Below, one piece after another: positions 1-8,920 of a DNA stretch of 64,000 nucleotides. How positions within the stretch are numbered: the stretch's first letter is position 1; each line of letters opens with the position of its first letter. Below the pieces are notes generated by a model that searched no databases, was not told where the DNA came from, and saw only the letters and a list, made by a program, of their open reading frames with translations. Origin of the DNA: Azospirillum thiophilum. GTDB taxonomy: Bacteria; Pseudomonadota; Alphaproteobacteria; Azospirillales; Azospirillaceae. The DNA lies in the NCBI RefSeq assembly GCF_001305595.1, contig NZ_CP012402.1:703001-767000 (forward strand). Reading direction: 5' to 3'. The translations under genes were made by a program, and so were the position numbers.

Positions 1-93
1 CTTGGACCTGATAGGAAGACGGAATCAGCATCTCGCCTGCCTGCGCCGGCAGCCGGGCTGTGCTACCTTCGGCGAAGAATTGGTCTGACCACC

Positions 94-2346
94 GTGGACG
101 TCACGCTGAACATGTCCGACGAGACGCGGCATCCTTGGGTCCGAGATTTCATGGAGCGGCCAGGCCGCACGCTTGCCAAGCTTCTTGGCGGCGCAACGAT
201 CGTGCCGCCTTACTGGCGCGGTGAGCCGGATGACGTGCTGGTCATGGTCAGCGGCGAGATCGACGGCGATCCGGCCTATCGTGACGCCCTGGACGTGGCG
301 ATGCTGGCCTGGCTCGACGCACGCCGGTCCGTTTCGGCTACCGATCGGGTAAACTATGGCATCGTCCGTTTCGTCGGTGAAACGGTCGCAGCCCTCCGTG
401 CCGTCCGTCGATTGGAACTGCGCGGCACGATCGCTGATCTGAACGCTCGTGATGCGGTCTGGCGGAACTGGGCGGAACCCCTGCGGCTGGGGGAATCCCA
501 TGATCCGTTGGCGGAACTGCTGTCGATCCTTGCGCTGCGCCAGCCCGCCGACCAGCCGCGCCTGTACCGCTGGCATCAGCTGATCGACAAGGCAAAAAGC
601 GGCCTGCTGCCCGATTATTATATCGATATCGCGCTTTGCGGCTTAAGAAACCTGCCCGGCCGGGAACGGCCGCCGCAAGAGCTGTTGTACGGGCTCGCCC
701 GGTGGGCTACGGGCTTGCCGGACGAAACGGACAAGCGTGACCTGTTCATGCGTCGCTGGCATTTGGAAAAGGAGGTTCTTTTTCCCCGCTCTGCCGATAC
801 ATGGCGCCGGCTGGTCTCACCCTTGCTAGAGGATAGAAGTTTCGCCCGTACGCCAGCAGCCCGCTGGTGGCGGGAGGATCTCGGCATGCGGTCGGCAAAA
901 TGTGCAGCTTCGCGAATCGAGGAGAGCGCGTTTCCCCATCTCCCCGCGCGCGAGGAGGCGAACAGGATGCTGGACCGGCTGAACGCGAAGCCCTTATCGC
1001 AGGTCATGCCTGACGCTCTTCAGATGCTGGAGGCGCAACGCCTGCATATGGAGCGCACTGGCTTTGCCGAACCGTTCCTGCGGATGGCCGGCGCCATCGG
1101 CAATGCGGCGCTGCGAAGCGACCCGATCCCGCTTTCGGTCCGGGAATTGACGCTCAACCTAGCCATGCACATGGTCCATTGGGGCCCCAACAACTCTTAT
1201 GGCTGGTCCCTGTGGGGGAGGGTGCTGATCCGCAGTGGTCAGGCCACGACAGCTGAGATGGTGCTGTGGGAGGCAAGACGTCGCTTTCCCGAGGTGGCTG
1301 CCATCCGCAACATCCTTGCTGGTCTTATCGGTGCGGATCCCGCCCGTGTGCAAGAGGCTGAAGCGATCTTCGTTGAGACGGTCGCCCGCTTTCCCCGCGA
1401 CAAAATTGCCCGAAATGCCTTGGCTCAGCTTCTTGTCGGTCAACCAGGCCGCGGCCGGGAAGCCGAAGCGATGTTCCGCAAGACGATGGCGGACTTCCCT
1501 AACAACTTCGTTGCATACAACGCATTGGGCTATTTGCTGATGCGCTTCATCGATCGTCGTTTAGATGCAAAGAAGATATTTGAAGAAGTGCTGGAGAAAA
1601 ACAGAAATGACGGAGTTGCAAAAAAGGGTCTATATTATGTTTCGAGATTGATCGATGGAGATGACGGGCAGTCAATTCCGGAATTCCCTTTGCCGAGTTC
1701 GGAGCATCAGGATTGGTACGCCGCGCAGGTTTACGCGTCTGAATTGTCCGATGTTAGCGAGAAAGTCAGTCTCGCTGTCGATGACGGTCTCTGCTCTCGG
1801 GCCGATTTCCGCCTTGGAGCCGCGCTAGACATCTTGGAAGAGGAATCCAGGAGTTCTCTGCGTGAGCGTGCCTGGGCCGATATCGATGCGGTGCTTTCCC
1901 GCACACCCAGCCATCCCTTGGCTCTGCTGGTGGGCGACCTCCATGGCCGCTCTGTTCCGGTCAAGCTGGAAGAGGCCTTCGCTGGAGCCTACGGTTTGAA
2001 ATTGCTTGCCGCCTTCCGGCACAAGGATGCGGAGAAGCTGAATGCGCTGGTCCGGGAGGTGCCGGCGAGGCGTCCTTTGGTTCTGCTGGCACGGCTTGCC
2101 GGTGATGTCTCTACGAACAAAGATGCTGTGGCGTTGGCGAAATTCCTCTCGATCAGAAAGGCTCCGTCCGATCCGCCACTGGCGACCATTCATGCCTATT
2201 TGCGCAGGCAGTGGGAATTTGAAAATGACACGCAGGTAGAACCGGACGATATCCGCCGAAGGGCCGGAGTGGATCGCGACAAACTGCGCGATCTTGTGAC
2301 AGTGGTATGTCGGCAAACTGCACAGGAAACCGCCCTTCTTACCTGA
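94..2346 (+). CDS. TPR-like repeat protein of unknown function
   Basis: The product is about 750 aa from the GTG at 94; an in-frame ATG at 112 (MSDETRHPW) is an equally good start. I recognise no catalytic domain. Roughly residues 370-520 read as helical tetratricopeptide-like repeats: alternating Ala/Leu-rich helices with AEAIF and AEAMF motifs in successive units about 35 aa apart. The N-terminal 300 residues are Trp/Arg/Leu-rich and resemble nothing I can name. There is no signal peptide or membrane segment, so it is probably cytoplasmic. Around 1,560-1,760 base composition drops (AAG/AAA, GAA and TAT codons), which could reflect transfer or weak selection. It stands alone and converges on the RND operon; its stop codon lies in a terminator hairpin. 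A scaffold or protein-interaction role is the most I would infer. Confidence 0.75.
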   Translation: MDVTLNMSDETRHPWVRDFMERPGRTLAKLLGGATIVPPYWRGEPDDVLVMVSGEIDGDPAYRDALDVAMLAWLDARRSVSATDRVNYGIVRFVGETVAALRAVRRLELRGTIADLNARDAVWRNWAEPLRLGESHDPLAELLSILALRQPADQPRLYRWHQLIDKAKSGLLPDYYIDIALCGLRNLPGRERPPQELLYGLARWATGLPDETDKRDLFMRRWHLEKEVLFPRSADTWRRLVSPLLEDRSFARTPAARWWREDLGMRSAKCAASRIEESAFPHLPAREEANRMLDRLNAKPLSQVMPDALQMLEAQRLHMERTGFAEPFLRMAGAIGNAALRSDPIPLSVRELTLNLAMHMVHWGPNNSYGWSLWGRVLIRSGQATTAEMVLWEARRRFPEVAAIRNILAGLIGADPARVQEAEAIFVETVARFPRDKIARNALAQLLVGQPGRGREAEAMFRKTMADFPNNFVAYNALGYLLMRFIDRRLDAKKIFEEVLEKNRNDGVAKKGLYYVSRLIDGDDGQSIPEFPLPSSEHQDWYAAQVYASELSDVSEKVSLAVDDGLCSRADFRLGAALDILEEESRSSLRERAWADIDAVLSRTPSHPLALLVGDLHGRSVPVKLEEAFAGAYGLKLLAAFRHKDAEKLNALVREVPARRPLVLLARLAGDVSTNKDAVALAKFLSIRKAPSDPPLATIHAYLRRQWEFENDTQVEPDDIRRRAGVDRDKLRDLVTVVCRQTAQETALLT

Positions 2347-2355
2347 GAAGGGCGG
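2330..2355. terminator. Bidirectional hairpin terminator spanning the TPR-gene stop
   Basis: CCGCCCTTCT and AGAAGGGCGG form a perfect 10-bp stem around a 6-nt loop. The TGA of the upstream gene (2344-2346) lies at the loop/stem boundary. It sits between two convergent genes and has no strong T tract. Confidence 0.6.
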
Positions 2356-2429
2356 CCACTCGATCTTGTGTCGGCGGCCGGGGGAATCCCGTTCCCCCAG
2401 CCGCGGAAGCAGGATCGTCCCGTTTCCCC

Positions 2430-5400
2430 TCAATGATGATAGGCCGTTCCGGCCAGCGCGGCGCCGGCACCCGCCACCCGCTCGCCCCCCTCCTTCGTCC
2501 GGGCTCCCGCCATCCGGCGCAGCAGCACGTAGAAGACCGGGGTCAGGATCAGGCCGAACAGGGTCACGCCGATCATGCCGGCGAACACCGCCACGCCCAT
2601 GGCGTGCCGCATCTCCGACCCGGCGCCGGTCGAGGTGACCAGCGGCACCACGCCCATGATGAAGGCGATCGAGGTCATCAGGATCGGGCGCAGGCGCAGG
2701 CGGCTGGCCTCGATGGCGGCCTGGACCGTGCTGCGGCCCTGCTCCTCCAGCTCGCGGGCGAACTCGACGATCAGGATGGCGTTCTTGGCCGACAGCCCGA
2801 CCAGCACCATGAAGCCGATCTGGGTGAAGATGTTGTTGTCGCCGCCGGTGAGCCACACGCCGGCCAGCGCCGACATCAGGCTCATCGGCACGATCATCAG
2901 GATGGCCAGCGGCAGGGTCAGGCTCTCATACTGGGCGGCCAACACCAGGAACACCAGCAGGATGCTGATCGGGAACACCCACAGCGCCGAGTTGCCGGCC
3001 AGGATCTGCTGGTAGGTCAGGTCGGTCCACTCGAACCGCACGCCGCGCGGCAGGGTCTCCGCCGCGATGCGCTCGGCCGCCGCCTGGGCCTGGCCGGACG
3101 AGAAGCCGGGCGCCGGCCCACCGTTGATGTCGGCGGCGGTGTAGCCGTTGTAGCGCACCACCATCTCCGGGCCGTAGCTCGGCGCCACCCGGACCAGCGA
3201 GGACAGCGGCACCATGTCGCCGCGGTCGTTGCGGGTCTTCAGGAGGCCGATGTCGGCGGCTTCCGCCCGGAACGGCGCGTCGGCCTGGACCCGCACCTGG
3301 TAGACGCGGCCGAAGCTGTTGAAGTCGTTGACGTAGAGCGAGCCCAGATAGATCTGCATGGTGTCGAACACCTCGCCGACCGACACGCCCTGCTGCTTGG
3401 CCTTCACCCGGTCGAGATCGACGTCGAGCTGGGGAACGTTGATCTGGTAGCTGGAGAAGGTCGGCCCCAGCTCCGGCGTCTGCATCGCCTTGGCGACGAA
3501 GGCGCCGACCGCTGCGTTCAGCGCCTCGTAGCCCAGGGCGCCGCGGTCCTCGACCTGCAGCTTGAAGCCGCCCAGCGTGCCCAGCCCCATCACCGGCGGC
3601 GGCGGGAAGATGGCGACGAAGGCCTCCTTCAGCCCGGCATAGCGCATCTGCAGGGTGCCGGCGATGGCGTTGGCCGACAGGCTGGCGTCGCCGCGCTCGG
3701 AGAAGGGCTTCAGCGTGACGAAGACGATGCCGGCGCTGGAGCTGTTGGTGAAGCCGTTGACCGACAGGCCGGGGAAGGCGACGGCGCTCTGGACGCCCGG
3801 CTGCTTGAGGGCGATGTCGGTCATCTCGCGGATCACCGCCTCCGTCCGGTCGAGCGAGGCGCCGTTGGGCAGCTGGGCGAAGCTGATAAGATACTCCTTG
3901 TCCTGCGCCGGGACGAAGCCCATCGGCACTGCCCGGCCCAGCAGCACGGTGCCGCCGAGCAGCAACACATAGACCAGCATCATCAGGCCCTTGTGCCGCA
4001 CCACCCCGCCGACGCCGCGGCCGTAGCCGCTGGATGCCCGGTTGAAGACCCGGTTGAACAGGCGGAAGAAGCCGCCGAACACCCGGTTCATGCCGCGGGT
4101 CAGCCAGTCCTGCGGCTGGTCGTGGCCGCGCAGCAGCACCGCCGACAGGGCCGGCGACAGGGTCAGCGAGTTGAAGGCGGAGATGACGGTGGAGATCGCG
4201 ATGGTCATCGCGAACTGCTTGTAGAACTCGCCCGACAGGCCGGTCATCGCCGCCAGCGGTACGAAGACGGCGACCAGCGTCAGGGCGATGGCGATGATCG
4301 GCCCGCTGACCTCCTGCATCGCCTTGTAGGTGGCTTCCTTGGCCGACAGGCCGGACTCGATGTTGCGCTCGACATTCTCGACCACGACGATGGCGTCGTC
4401 GACCACGATGCCGATGGCCAGCACCATGCCGAACAGCGACAGCGCGTTGATCGAATAGCCCAGCAGCAGCATGAGGGAGAAGGTACCGACGATCGACACC
4501 GGCACCGCCAGCAGCGGGATGATCGACGCCCGCCAGGTCTGCAGGAAGACGATGACCACCAGCACCACCAGGGCCACGGCCTCCAGCAGGGTGTGGATCA
4601 CCGCCTCGATGCTCGACTGCACGAAGCGGGTCGGGTCGTAGACGATGCTGAAATCGACGCCGTCGGGCATGTCTCCCTTCAGCTCGGCCATCGTCGCCCG
4701 GACATTGTCGGCGATGTTCAGGGCGTTGGCGCCCGGCGCCTGGTTGATCGCCAGCGCCACCGCCGGCTTGTTGTCCAGCAGCGACCGCAGCCCGTACTGC
4801 GCCGCCGCCAGTTCCACCCGCGCCACGTCGCGCAGATAGGTGACGCCGCCATCCCGGCCGACCTTCAGCACGATGCCGGCGAACTCGTCCACCGTCTTCA
4901 GCCGGCCTTGCGCGTTGATCGACAGCTGCAGCGGCGTGCTCGGCAGGCTGGGGGACGCGCCGATGACGCCGGCCGCGACCTGGACATTCTGCTCGCGGAT
5001 CGCCGCTACCACGTCCGAAGCGGTCAGCCCGCGTTCCGCCACCTTGTTGGGGTCGAGCCAGACCCGCATCGAATAGTCGCCGGCGCCCCACACCTGCACC
5101 TCGCCGACGCCCGAGATCCGGCTCAGCCGGTCCTTGACGTTGAGGATGGCGTAGTTGCGCAGATAGGTCATGTCATAGCGGTCGTTGGGCGACAGCAGAT
5201 GCACGACCATGGTCAGCGTCGGCGAGCTCTTGACCGTGGTCACGCCCAGCCGCTGCACGTCCTCGGGCAGGCGGGGCAGGGCCTGCGACACCCGGTTCTG
5301 CACCAGCTGCTGCGCCTTGTCCGGATCGGTGCCGAGCCGGAAGGTTACGGTCAGCGCCATGTTGCCGTCGCTGTTGGCCTGCGACTGCATGTACAGCATG

Positions 5401-5627
5401 TTCTCGACGCCGTTGATCTGCTCTTCCAGCGGCGCGGCGACGGTCTCGGCGATGACCTTGGGGTTGGCGCCCGGATACTGCGCCCGGACGACGACGGAAG
5501 GCGGGACCACCTCCGGATATTCGGAGATCGGCAACTGGAACAGCGAGATCGCACCCGCCAGGAACAGCGCCACGGACAGGACCCCCGCGAAGATCGGGCG
5601 GTCGATGAAGAATTTAGAGATATTCAT
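2430..5627 (-). CDS. RND multidrug efflux pump, inner-membrane transporter (HAE1/AcrB-MexF type)
   Basis: The 1065-aa length is typical of the hydrophobic/amphiphilic efflux RND family. The N terminus MNISKFFIDRPIFAGV is the classic first transmembrane helix. TM4 carries GIVVDDAIVVVENVER with the paired Asp residues of the proton relay. Two large periplasmic loops and a second six-TM half (ending near GVTLFGLILTPVFYVLLRR) are present. It should form the trimeric proton-driven pump that takes substrates from the periplasm or inner membrane to an outer-membrane channel. It lies 24 bp behind the adaptor gene in the same operon, with GGGAGAG before the ATG. No outer-membrane factor is adjacent, so the pump probably uses a TolC/OprM encoded elsewhere. 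Substrate cannot be read from sequence. Confidence 0.95.
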   Translation of the reverse strand: MNISKFFIDRPIFAGVLSVALFLAGAISLFQLPISEYPEVVPPSVVVRAQYPGANPKVIAETVAAPLEEQINGVENMLYMQSQANSDGNMALTVTFRLGTDPDKAQQLVQNRVSQALPRLPEDVQRLGVTTVKSSPTLTMVVHLLSPNDRYDMTYLRNYAILNVKDRLSRISGVGEVQVWGAGDYSMRVWLDPNKVAERGLTASDVVAAIREQNVQVAAGVIGASPSLPSTPLQLSINAQGRLKTVDEFAGIVLKVGRDGGVTYLRDVARVELAAAQYGLRSLLDNKPAVALAINQAPGANALNIADNVRATMAELKGDMPDGVDFSIVYDPTRFVQSSIEAVIHTLLEAVALVVLVVIVFLQTWRASIIPLLAVPVSIVGTFSLMLLLGYSINALSLFGMVLAIGIVVDDAIVVVENVERNIESGLSAKEATYKAMQEVSGPIIAIALTLVAVFVPLAAMTGLSGEFYKQFAMTIAISTVISAFNSLTLSPALSAVLLRGHDQPQDWLTRGMNRVFGGFFRLFNRVFNRASSGYGRGVGGVVRHKGLMMLVYVLLLGGTVLLGRAVPMGFVPAQDKEYLISFAQLPNGASLDRTEAVIREMTDIALKQPGVQSAVAFPGLSVNGFTNSSSAGIVFVTLKPFSERGDASLSANAIAGTLQMRYAGLKEAFVAIFPPPPVMGLGTLGGFKLQVEDRGALGYEALNAAVGAFVAKAMQTPELGPTFSSYQINVPQLDVDLDRVKAKQQGVSVGEVFDTMQIYLGSLYVNDFNSFGRVYQVRVQADAPFRAEAADIGLLKTRNDRGDMVPLSSLVRVAPSYGPEMVVRYNGYTAADINGGPAPGFSSGQAQAAAERIAAETLPRGVRFEWTDLTYQQILAGNSALWVFPISILLVFLVLAAQYESLTLPLAILMIVPMSLMSALAGVWLTGGDNNIFTQIGFMVLVGLSAKNAILIVEFARELEEQGRSTVQAAIEASRLRLRPILMTSIAFIMGVVPLVTSTGAGSEMRHAMGVAVFAGMIGVTLFGLILTPVFYVLLRRMAGARTKEGGERVAGAGAALAGTAYHH

Positions 5628-5651
5628 GACGGCTCTCCCGGCGGATCTCGG

Positions 5652-6830
5652 TCACTGCGCCGTGGACGCGGTGCGGATGGCCGGCGCCATGCCGTCCATC
5701 GCCACGGTGCGCGGGCTGACACGGGTGCCGGGGCGGGCATGCTGCAGGCCGTTGACGACGATGCGCTCGCCGGGCTCCAGCCCGCTCTTCACCACCCGCA
5801 GGCCGGCCTGGGCGGCGCCGGGCACGATGGTCCGGTAGGAGACGGTGCCGTCCTCCGCAACCACCAGCACGAACTTCTTGTCCTGGTCGGTGCCGATGGC
5901 GCGGTCGTCCACCATCAGCGCGTCGTGCGGCTGGCTGCCGCCGACCTTGATGCGGGCATAGAGGCCGGGGACCAGCAGCCCGTCGGCATTGTCGAAGCGG
6001 GCACGCACCCGGATGGTGCCGGACGCGGCGTCCATGCGGTTGTCGACATGCTCGACCGCGCCGTCACGGGAATAGCCGGCCTCGTTGGCGAGCCCGAGCT
6101 GCACCGGCACGGCGGACTCGTCCTTCATCCCGGCGATGTAGGTCAGGTAGGTCTGCTCGTCGACGTCGAAGGACGCGTAGATCGGCGAGACCGAGACCAG
6201 CGTGGTCAGCGGTGCCGCCGCGGCTCCGGCCGCAACCACGTTGCCGACCGTCGCCTCGGCGCGCGAGACGCGGCCGGAGACCGGGGCGCGCAGCTGGCTG
6301 TGCTCCAGGTCGATGCGGGCGATCTCCAGTGCCGCCTGGGCCGCCTTCAGGTTGGCGGCGGCGGAGCGGGCCTCGTTCTCCTTGCTCTCCAAGGACTGGC
6401 GGGAAATGGTGTCGTCGCGGACCAGCCGCTGGGCGCGCTCCAGGTCCGACGCGGTGAAGCGGACGCGGGCCTGGGCGGCGGCGACCTGGGCCTCCTGCCG
6501 GGCGACCTCCGCCGCGAAGGGGCGCTGGTCGATGGTGAACAGGACGTCGCCCTGGCGCACCAGCGCGCCGTTGCGGAAATGGACGGCGGTGATGGCGCCG
6601 GCCACCTGGGGCCGCACCTCCACCCGTTCGACCGCCTCCAGCCGGCCGGAATAGGACTGCCAGTCGGTGATCTTGCGGACCACCACCGGGGCGACGTCGA
6701 CCTCCGGTGGGGGCGGCGCCGCCGCCGCGGCCTGGGGCGCATCGGCATGGCTCTGGCTGACGGCGATGCCGCCGGCGATGGCGACCCCGGCGACGAGAAG
6801 GATGGCGAGCTTCGAACGGGACCTGGTCAT
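5652..6830 (-). CDS. RND efflux periplasmic adaptor (membrane-fusion protein)
   Basis: The product is about 392 aa from the ATG at 6830, chosen because GGAG lies 8 nt upstream; ATGs at 6839 and 6848 have poor ribosome sites. The N terminus MTRSRSKLAILLVAGVAIAG is a signal/anchor segment. Then follow the first biotinyl-lipoyl half, a long helical hairpin (VARQEAQVAAAQARV to DLEHSQLRA), the second lipoyl half (LRAPVSGRVSRAEATVGNVV), and a beta-barrel/membrane-proximal domain. This AcrA/MexE-type adaptor bridges the RND pump and an outer-membrane channel. It is immediately upstream of the pump gene and 30 bp downstream of a hydrolase gene, so the three are probably co-transcribed. No regulator gene adjoins. 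Confidence 0.93.
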   Translation of the reverse strand: MTRSRSKLAILLVAGVAIAGGIAVSQSHADAPQAAAAAPPPPEVDVAPVVVRKITDWQSYSGRLEAVERVEVRPQVAGAITAVHFRNGALVRQGDVLFTIDQRPFAAEVARQEAQVAAAQARVRFTASDLERAQRLVRDDTISRQSLESKENEARSAAANLKAAQAALEIARIDLEHSQLRAPVSGRVSRAEATVGNVVAAGAAAAPLTTLVSVSPIYASFDVDEQTYLTYIAGMKDESAVPVQLGLANEAGYSRDGAVEHVDNRMDAASGTIRVRARFDNADGLLVPGLYARIKVGGSQPHDALMVDDRAIGTDQDKKFVLVVAEDGTVSYRTIVPGAAQAGLRVVKSGLEPGERIVVNGLQHARPGTRVSPRTVAMDGMAPAIRTASTAQ

Positions 6831-6860
6831 GGTGTGCATCTCCGGCATGGGAGGAAACTA

Positions 6861-7715
6861 TCAGGCACGCGCGCCGGGCAACCGGCGGCGGAGGAAGTCG
6901 GCGACGGCCTGCAGGGCCGGCTGGTGGCCGGGCAGGGCGTCGTGCGAAATGGCGGGAAAGCGGGTGACCTCGGTCGGCACCCCGGCGGCGATCAGGCCGG
7001 CGGCATAGTGTTCGGCCTCGATGCGCAGCAGGTCGTCCTGGGCGGTGACGATCAGGGCCGGCGGCAGCCCGCCCAGCCGGCAGGACTCCAGCGGTGCGGC
7101 ATAGGGATGCAGCCGCTGCGCCGCCTCGGGCAGATAGGCGCGGTAGCAGCGGGCGCAGTCGGCCATGGTCGGGTCGAACAGCATGCTGCGTGCGTCGCCG
7201 ACGCTGCCGCGGCTGGCCCTCGTCAGGCTGGGGTCCAGCATGGGGCCGAGCAGGGCCTGCGCGGCGATTGTGACGCCGCCGAGATCGCGGGCCAGGAAGG
7301 TCAGGGACGTGGCGACATGGCCGCCGGCGTCATGGCCGACGACCCCCAGCCCGCCGCGGGCGATGCCGAGGTCGCGCCCGGCATCGGCTGTCCACACCGC
7401 CGCCCGGTAGGCGTCCTGGGCGGCGGTGGGGAAGGGGTGGGCGGGGGCCAGCGAATAGCCGACCGACACCACCAGCGCCGGCACGGCTGCGGCGATGGCC
7501 GACGCGGCCTCCTCCGCCTCCTCCAGCGAGCCGGAGGTGAAGCCGCCGCCATGCAGGTAGAGCAGGGCCGGAACCGCCAGCCCGATCAGCGGGCGGTACA
7601 GCCGCAGCCGGATATCCTGGGCATGGCCGGCGATGGTCCGGTCATCGACGGCGAAGGGGCAGGGCGTCGCCACCCGCTCCCCGCCGCTCCGCTGTGTCTT
7701 AGAAGACCGACCCAT
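6861..7715 (-). CDS. HSL-like alpha/beta hydrolase with Asp at the nucleophile position
   Basis: The product is about 284 aa from the ATG at 7715; GTG starts at 7736 and 7673 are also possible. The HGGGF oxyanion motif at about residues 55-59 and the overall fold order place it with the hormone-sensitive-lipase/acetyl-hydrolase (GDSAGG) family. The elbow reads G-H-D-A-G-G, with Asp about residue 129 where the family has Ser. The acid (VTAQDD) and histidine (AISHDA) regions look conserved. An Asp nucleophile is known in epoxide hydrolases and haloalkane dehalogenases, which belong to another branch of the fold, so the activity here is uncertain: it may be altered or lost. The gene is first in the RND efflux operon, ending 30 bp before the adaptor. 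No signal peptide is evident. Confidence 0.85.
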   Translation of the reverse strand: MGRSSKTQRSGGERVATPCPFAVDDRTIAGHAQDIRLRLYRPLIGLAVPALLYLHGGGFTSGSLEEAEEAASAIAAAVPALVVSVGYSLAPAHPFPTAAQDAYRAAVWTADAGRDLGIARGGLGVVGHDAGGHVATSLTFLARDLGGVTIAAQALLGPMLDPSLTRASRGSVGDARSMLFDPTMADCARCYRAYLPEAAQRLHPYAAPLESCRLGGLPPALIVTAQDDLLRIEAEHYAAGLIAAGVPTEVTRFPAISHDALPGHQPALQAVADFLRRRLPGARA

Positions 7716-7847
7716 TCCGCTCCGGTGCCGAGGCACCCCTCCCGCATTGCAATGCGGTGGAGTGTCAGGCTTGGCGGCACCCGAATAAATACCGGGTCAG
7801 CGGCAACACAATTCGGCTGGAACGAACAATCGGGAGGGGAGTGCCGG

Positions 7848-8693
7848 TCAGCTCTCCGCCGTTCTCTCCTCCTCCGAAACGCCGGGATGGACGCCCAGGA
7901 TCTCCGCGGCGATCCTGGCGACATTGCCGTTGACTGGCGGCGGCGCGATGTTCACCCCCTCCTTCAAGGTGGCGGTGACGATCTCCAGCACCTTGATCCG
8001 GGCATGCCATTTGGAATTCGCCTCCACCACGTGCCATGGCGCCTGGGGGGTGGAGGTCCGGTCGAACATCGCTTCCGTCGCCTTGACGTAGTCGTCCCAT
8101 TTTGCGCGGTTGCGCAGGTCCTCCTCGGTCAGCTTCCAGCGCTTGTAGGGGTTCTTCATGCGCTCGCGGAAACGTTCGAGCTGCTCTTCCGGGGTGATGT
8201 GCATGAACAGCTTGACGATTCGCACGCCGTCGTCGGTCAGCAGCCGTTCGAACTCGTTGATCTCGTCGTAGGCGCGCTTCCACTGGTCCTTGGATGCGAA
8301 TTTCTCCACCCGCTCCACCAGGACCCGGCCGTACCAGGACCGGTCGAAGATGGCGAAGGTGCCGCCGGCCGGCAGCCTCGTCCAGAAGCGGTAGAGGTAA
8401 TGCTTGCTCTGCTCCTCCGGCGTCGGTGCCGAGATCGGCCAGACATGGAAGCCCCGGGGATCGAGCGGCTCTGTCATGCGCCGGATGGCCCCGCCCTTGC
8501 CGGCGGCATCCCAGCCCTCGAACACCACGATGGCCCGGCGCTTCTCGTGCCAATAGGTCTGCTGGATGTGCAGCAGTTCCTTCTGCAGCTTGCCGAGCCG
8601 GCGGTCATACTCCTCCGCCGTGTCGATCCGCAGCTTGCTCTGATCCAGCTTTCCGAGGCGGATTTTCGAGATTTTTCCGGACTTCTCGGCCAT
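7848..8693 (-). CDS. ppk2: Polyphosphate kinase 2 family protein
   Basis: The product is about 281 aa from the ATG at 8693 (MAEKSGKISK); a slightly earlier ATG at 8702 is possible. It shows the PPK2 Walker A motif GWDAAGKGG, the lid segment with DPRGFHVW, and the Walker B-like FDRSWYGRVLVERVE. PPK2 enzymes transfer phosphate between polyphosphate and nucleotides, usually making NTPs from NDPs or NDPs from NMPs. The single-domain length of about 280 aa fits a one-domain PPK2; which nucleotide step it prefers cannot be settled by eye. It is cytoplasmic. It is divergent from the GlgE-type gene with about 230 bp between starts, which puts phosphate-polymer and glycan-storage genes back to back. 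Confidence 0.93.
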   Translation of the reverse strand: MAEKSGKISKIRLGKLDQSKLRIDTAEEYDRRLGKLQKELLHIQQTYWHEKRRAIVVFEGWDAAGKGGAIRRMTEPLDPRGFHVWPISAPTPEEQSKHYLYRFWTRLPAGGTFAIFDRSWYGRVLVERVEKFASKDQWKRAYDEINEFERLLTDDGVRIVKLFMHITPEEQLERFRERMKNPYKRWKLTEEDLRNRAKWDDYVKATEAMFDRTSTPQAPWHVVEANSKWHARIKVLEIVTATLKEGVNIAPPPVNGNVARIAAEILGVHPGVSEEERTAES

Positions 8694-8920
8694 GCGGTGC
8701 ATCCTGTTCTGATGGTGTCGATTGCCGCCCGCCACACGAGGTGGGCGGAACCTTCGCCTCCCCGCCGGGTTGACCGGCGGGGGCTTGGTGCCAACCTTAC
8801 CGGTCGTGGCGCGTACCCAGGACGGGCACCCGGGGAAAAGGTGCCGATCCCGCTTCGTCGATCCGACAACGGCGACGGGTGGGCTGTCAACGAAGAAGCA
8901 GGGCCAAGGAAGGGGGTTCC
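8694..8920. promoter_or_regulatory. Divergent intergenic region between ppk2 and the GlgE-type gene
   Basis: The 227-bp region must carry promoters for both genes. I could not call a convincing -35/-10 pair or operator. AAGGAAGGGGG directly precedes the ATG at 8921 and is a strong ribosome-binding site. Confidence 0.35.
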
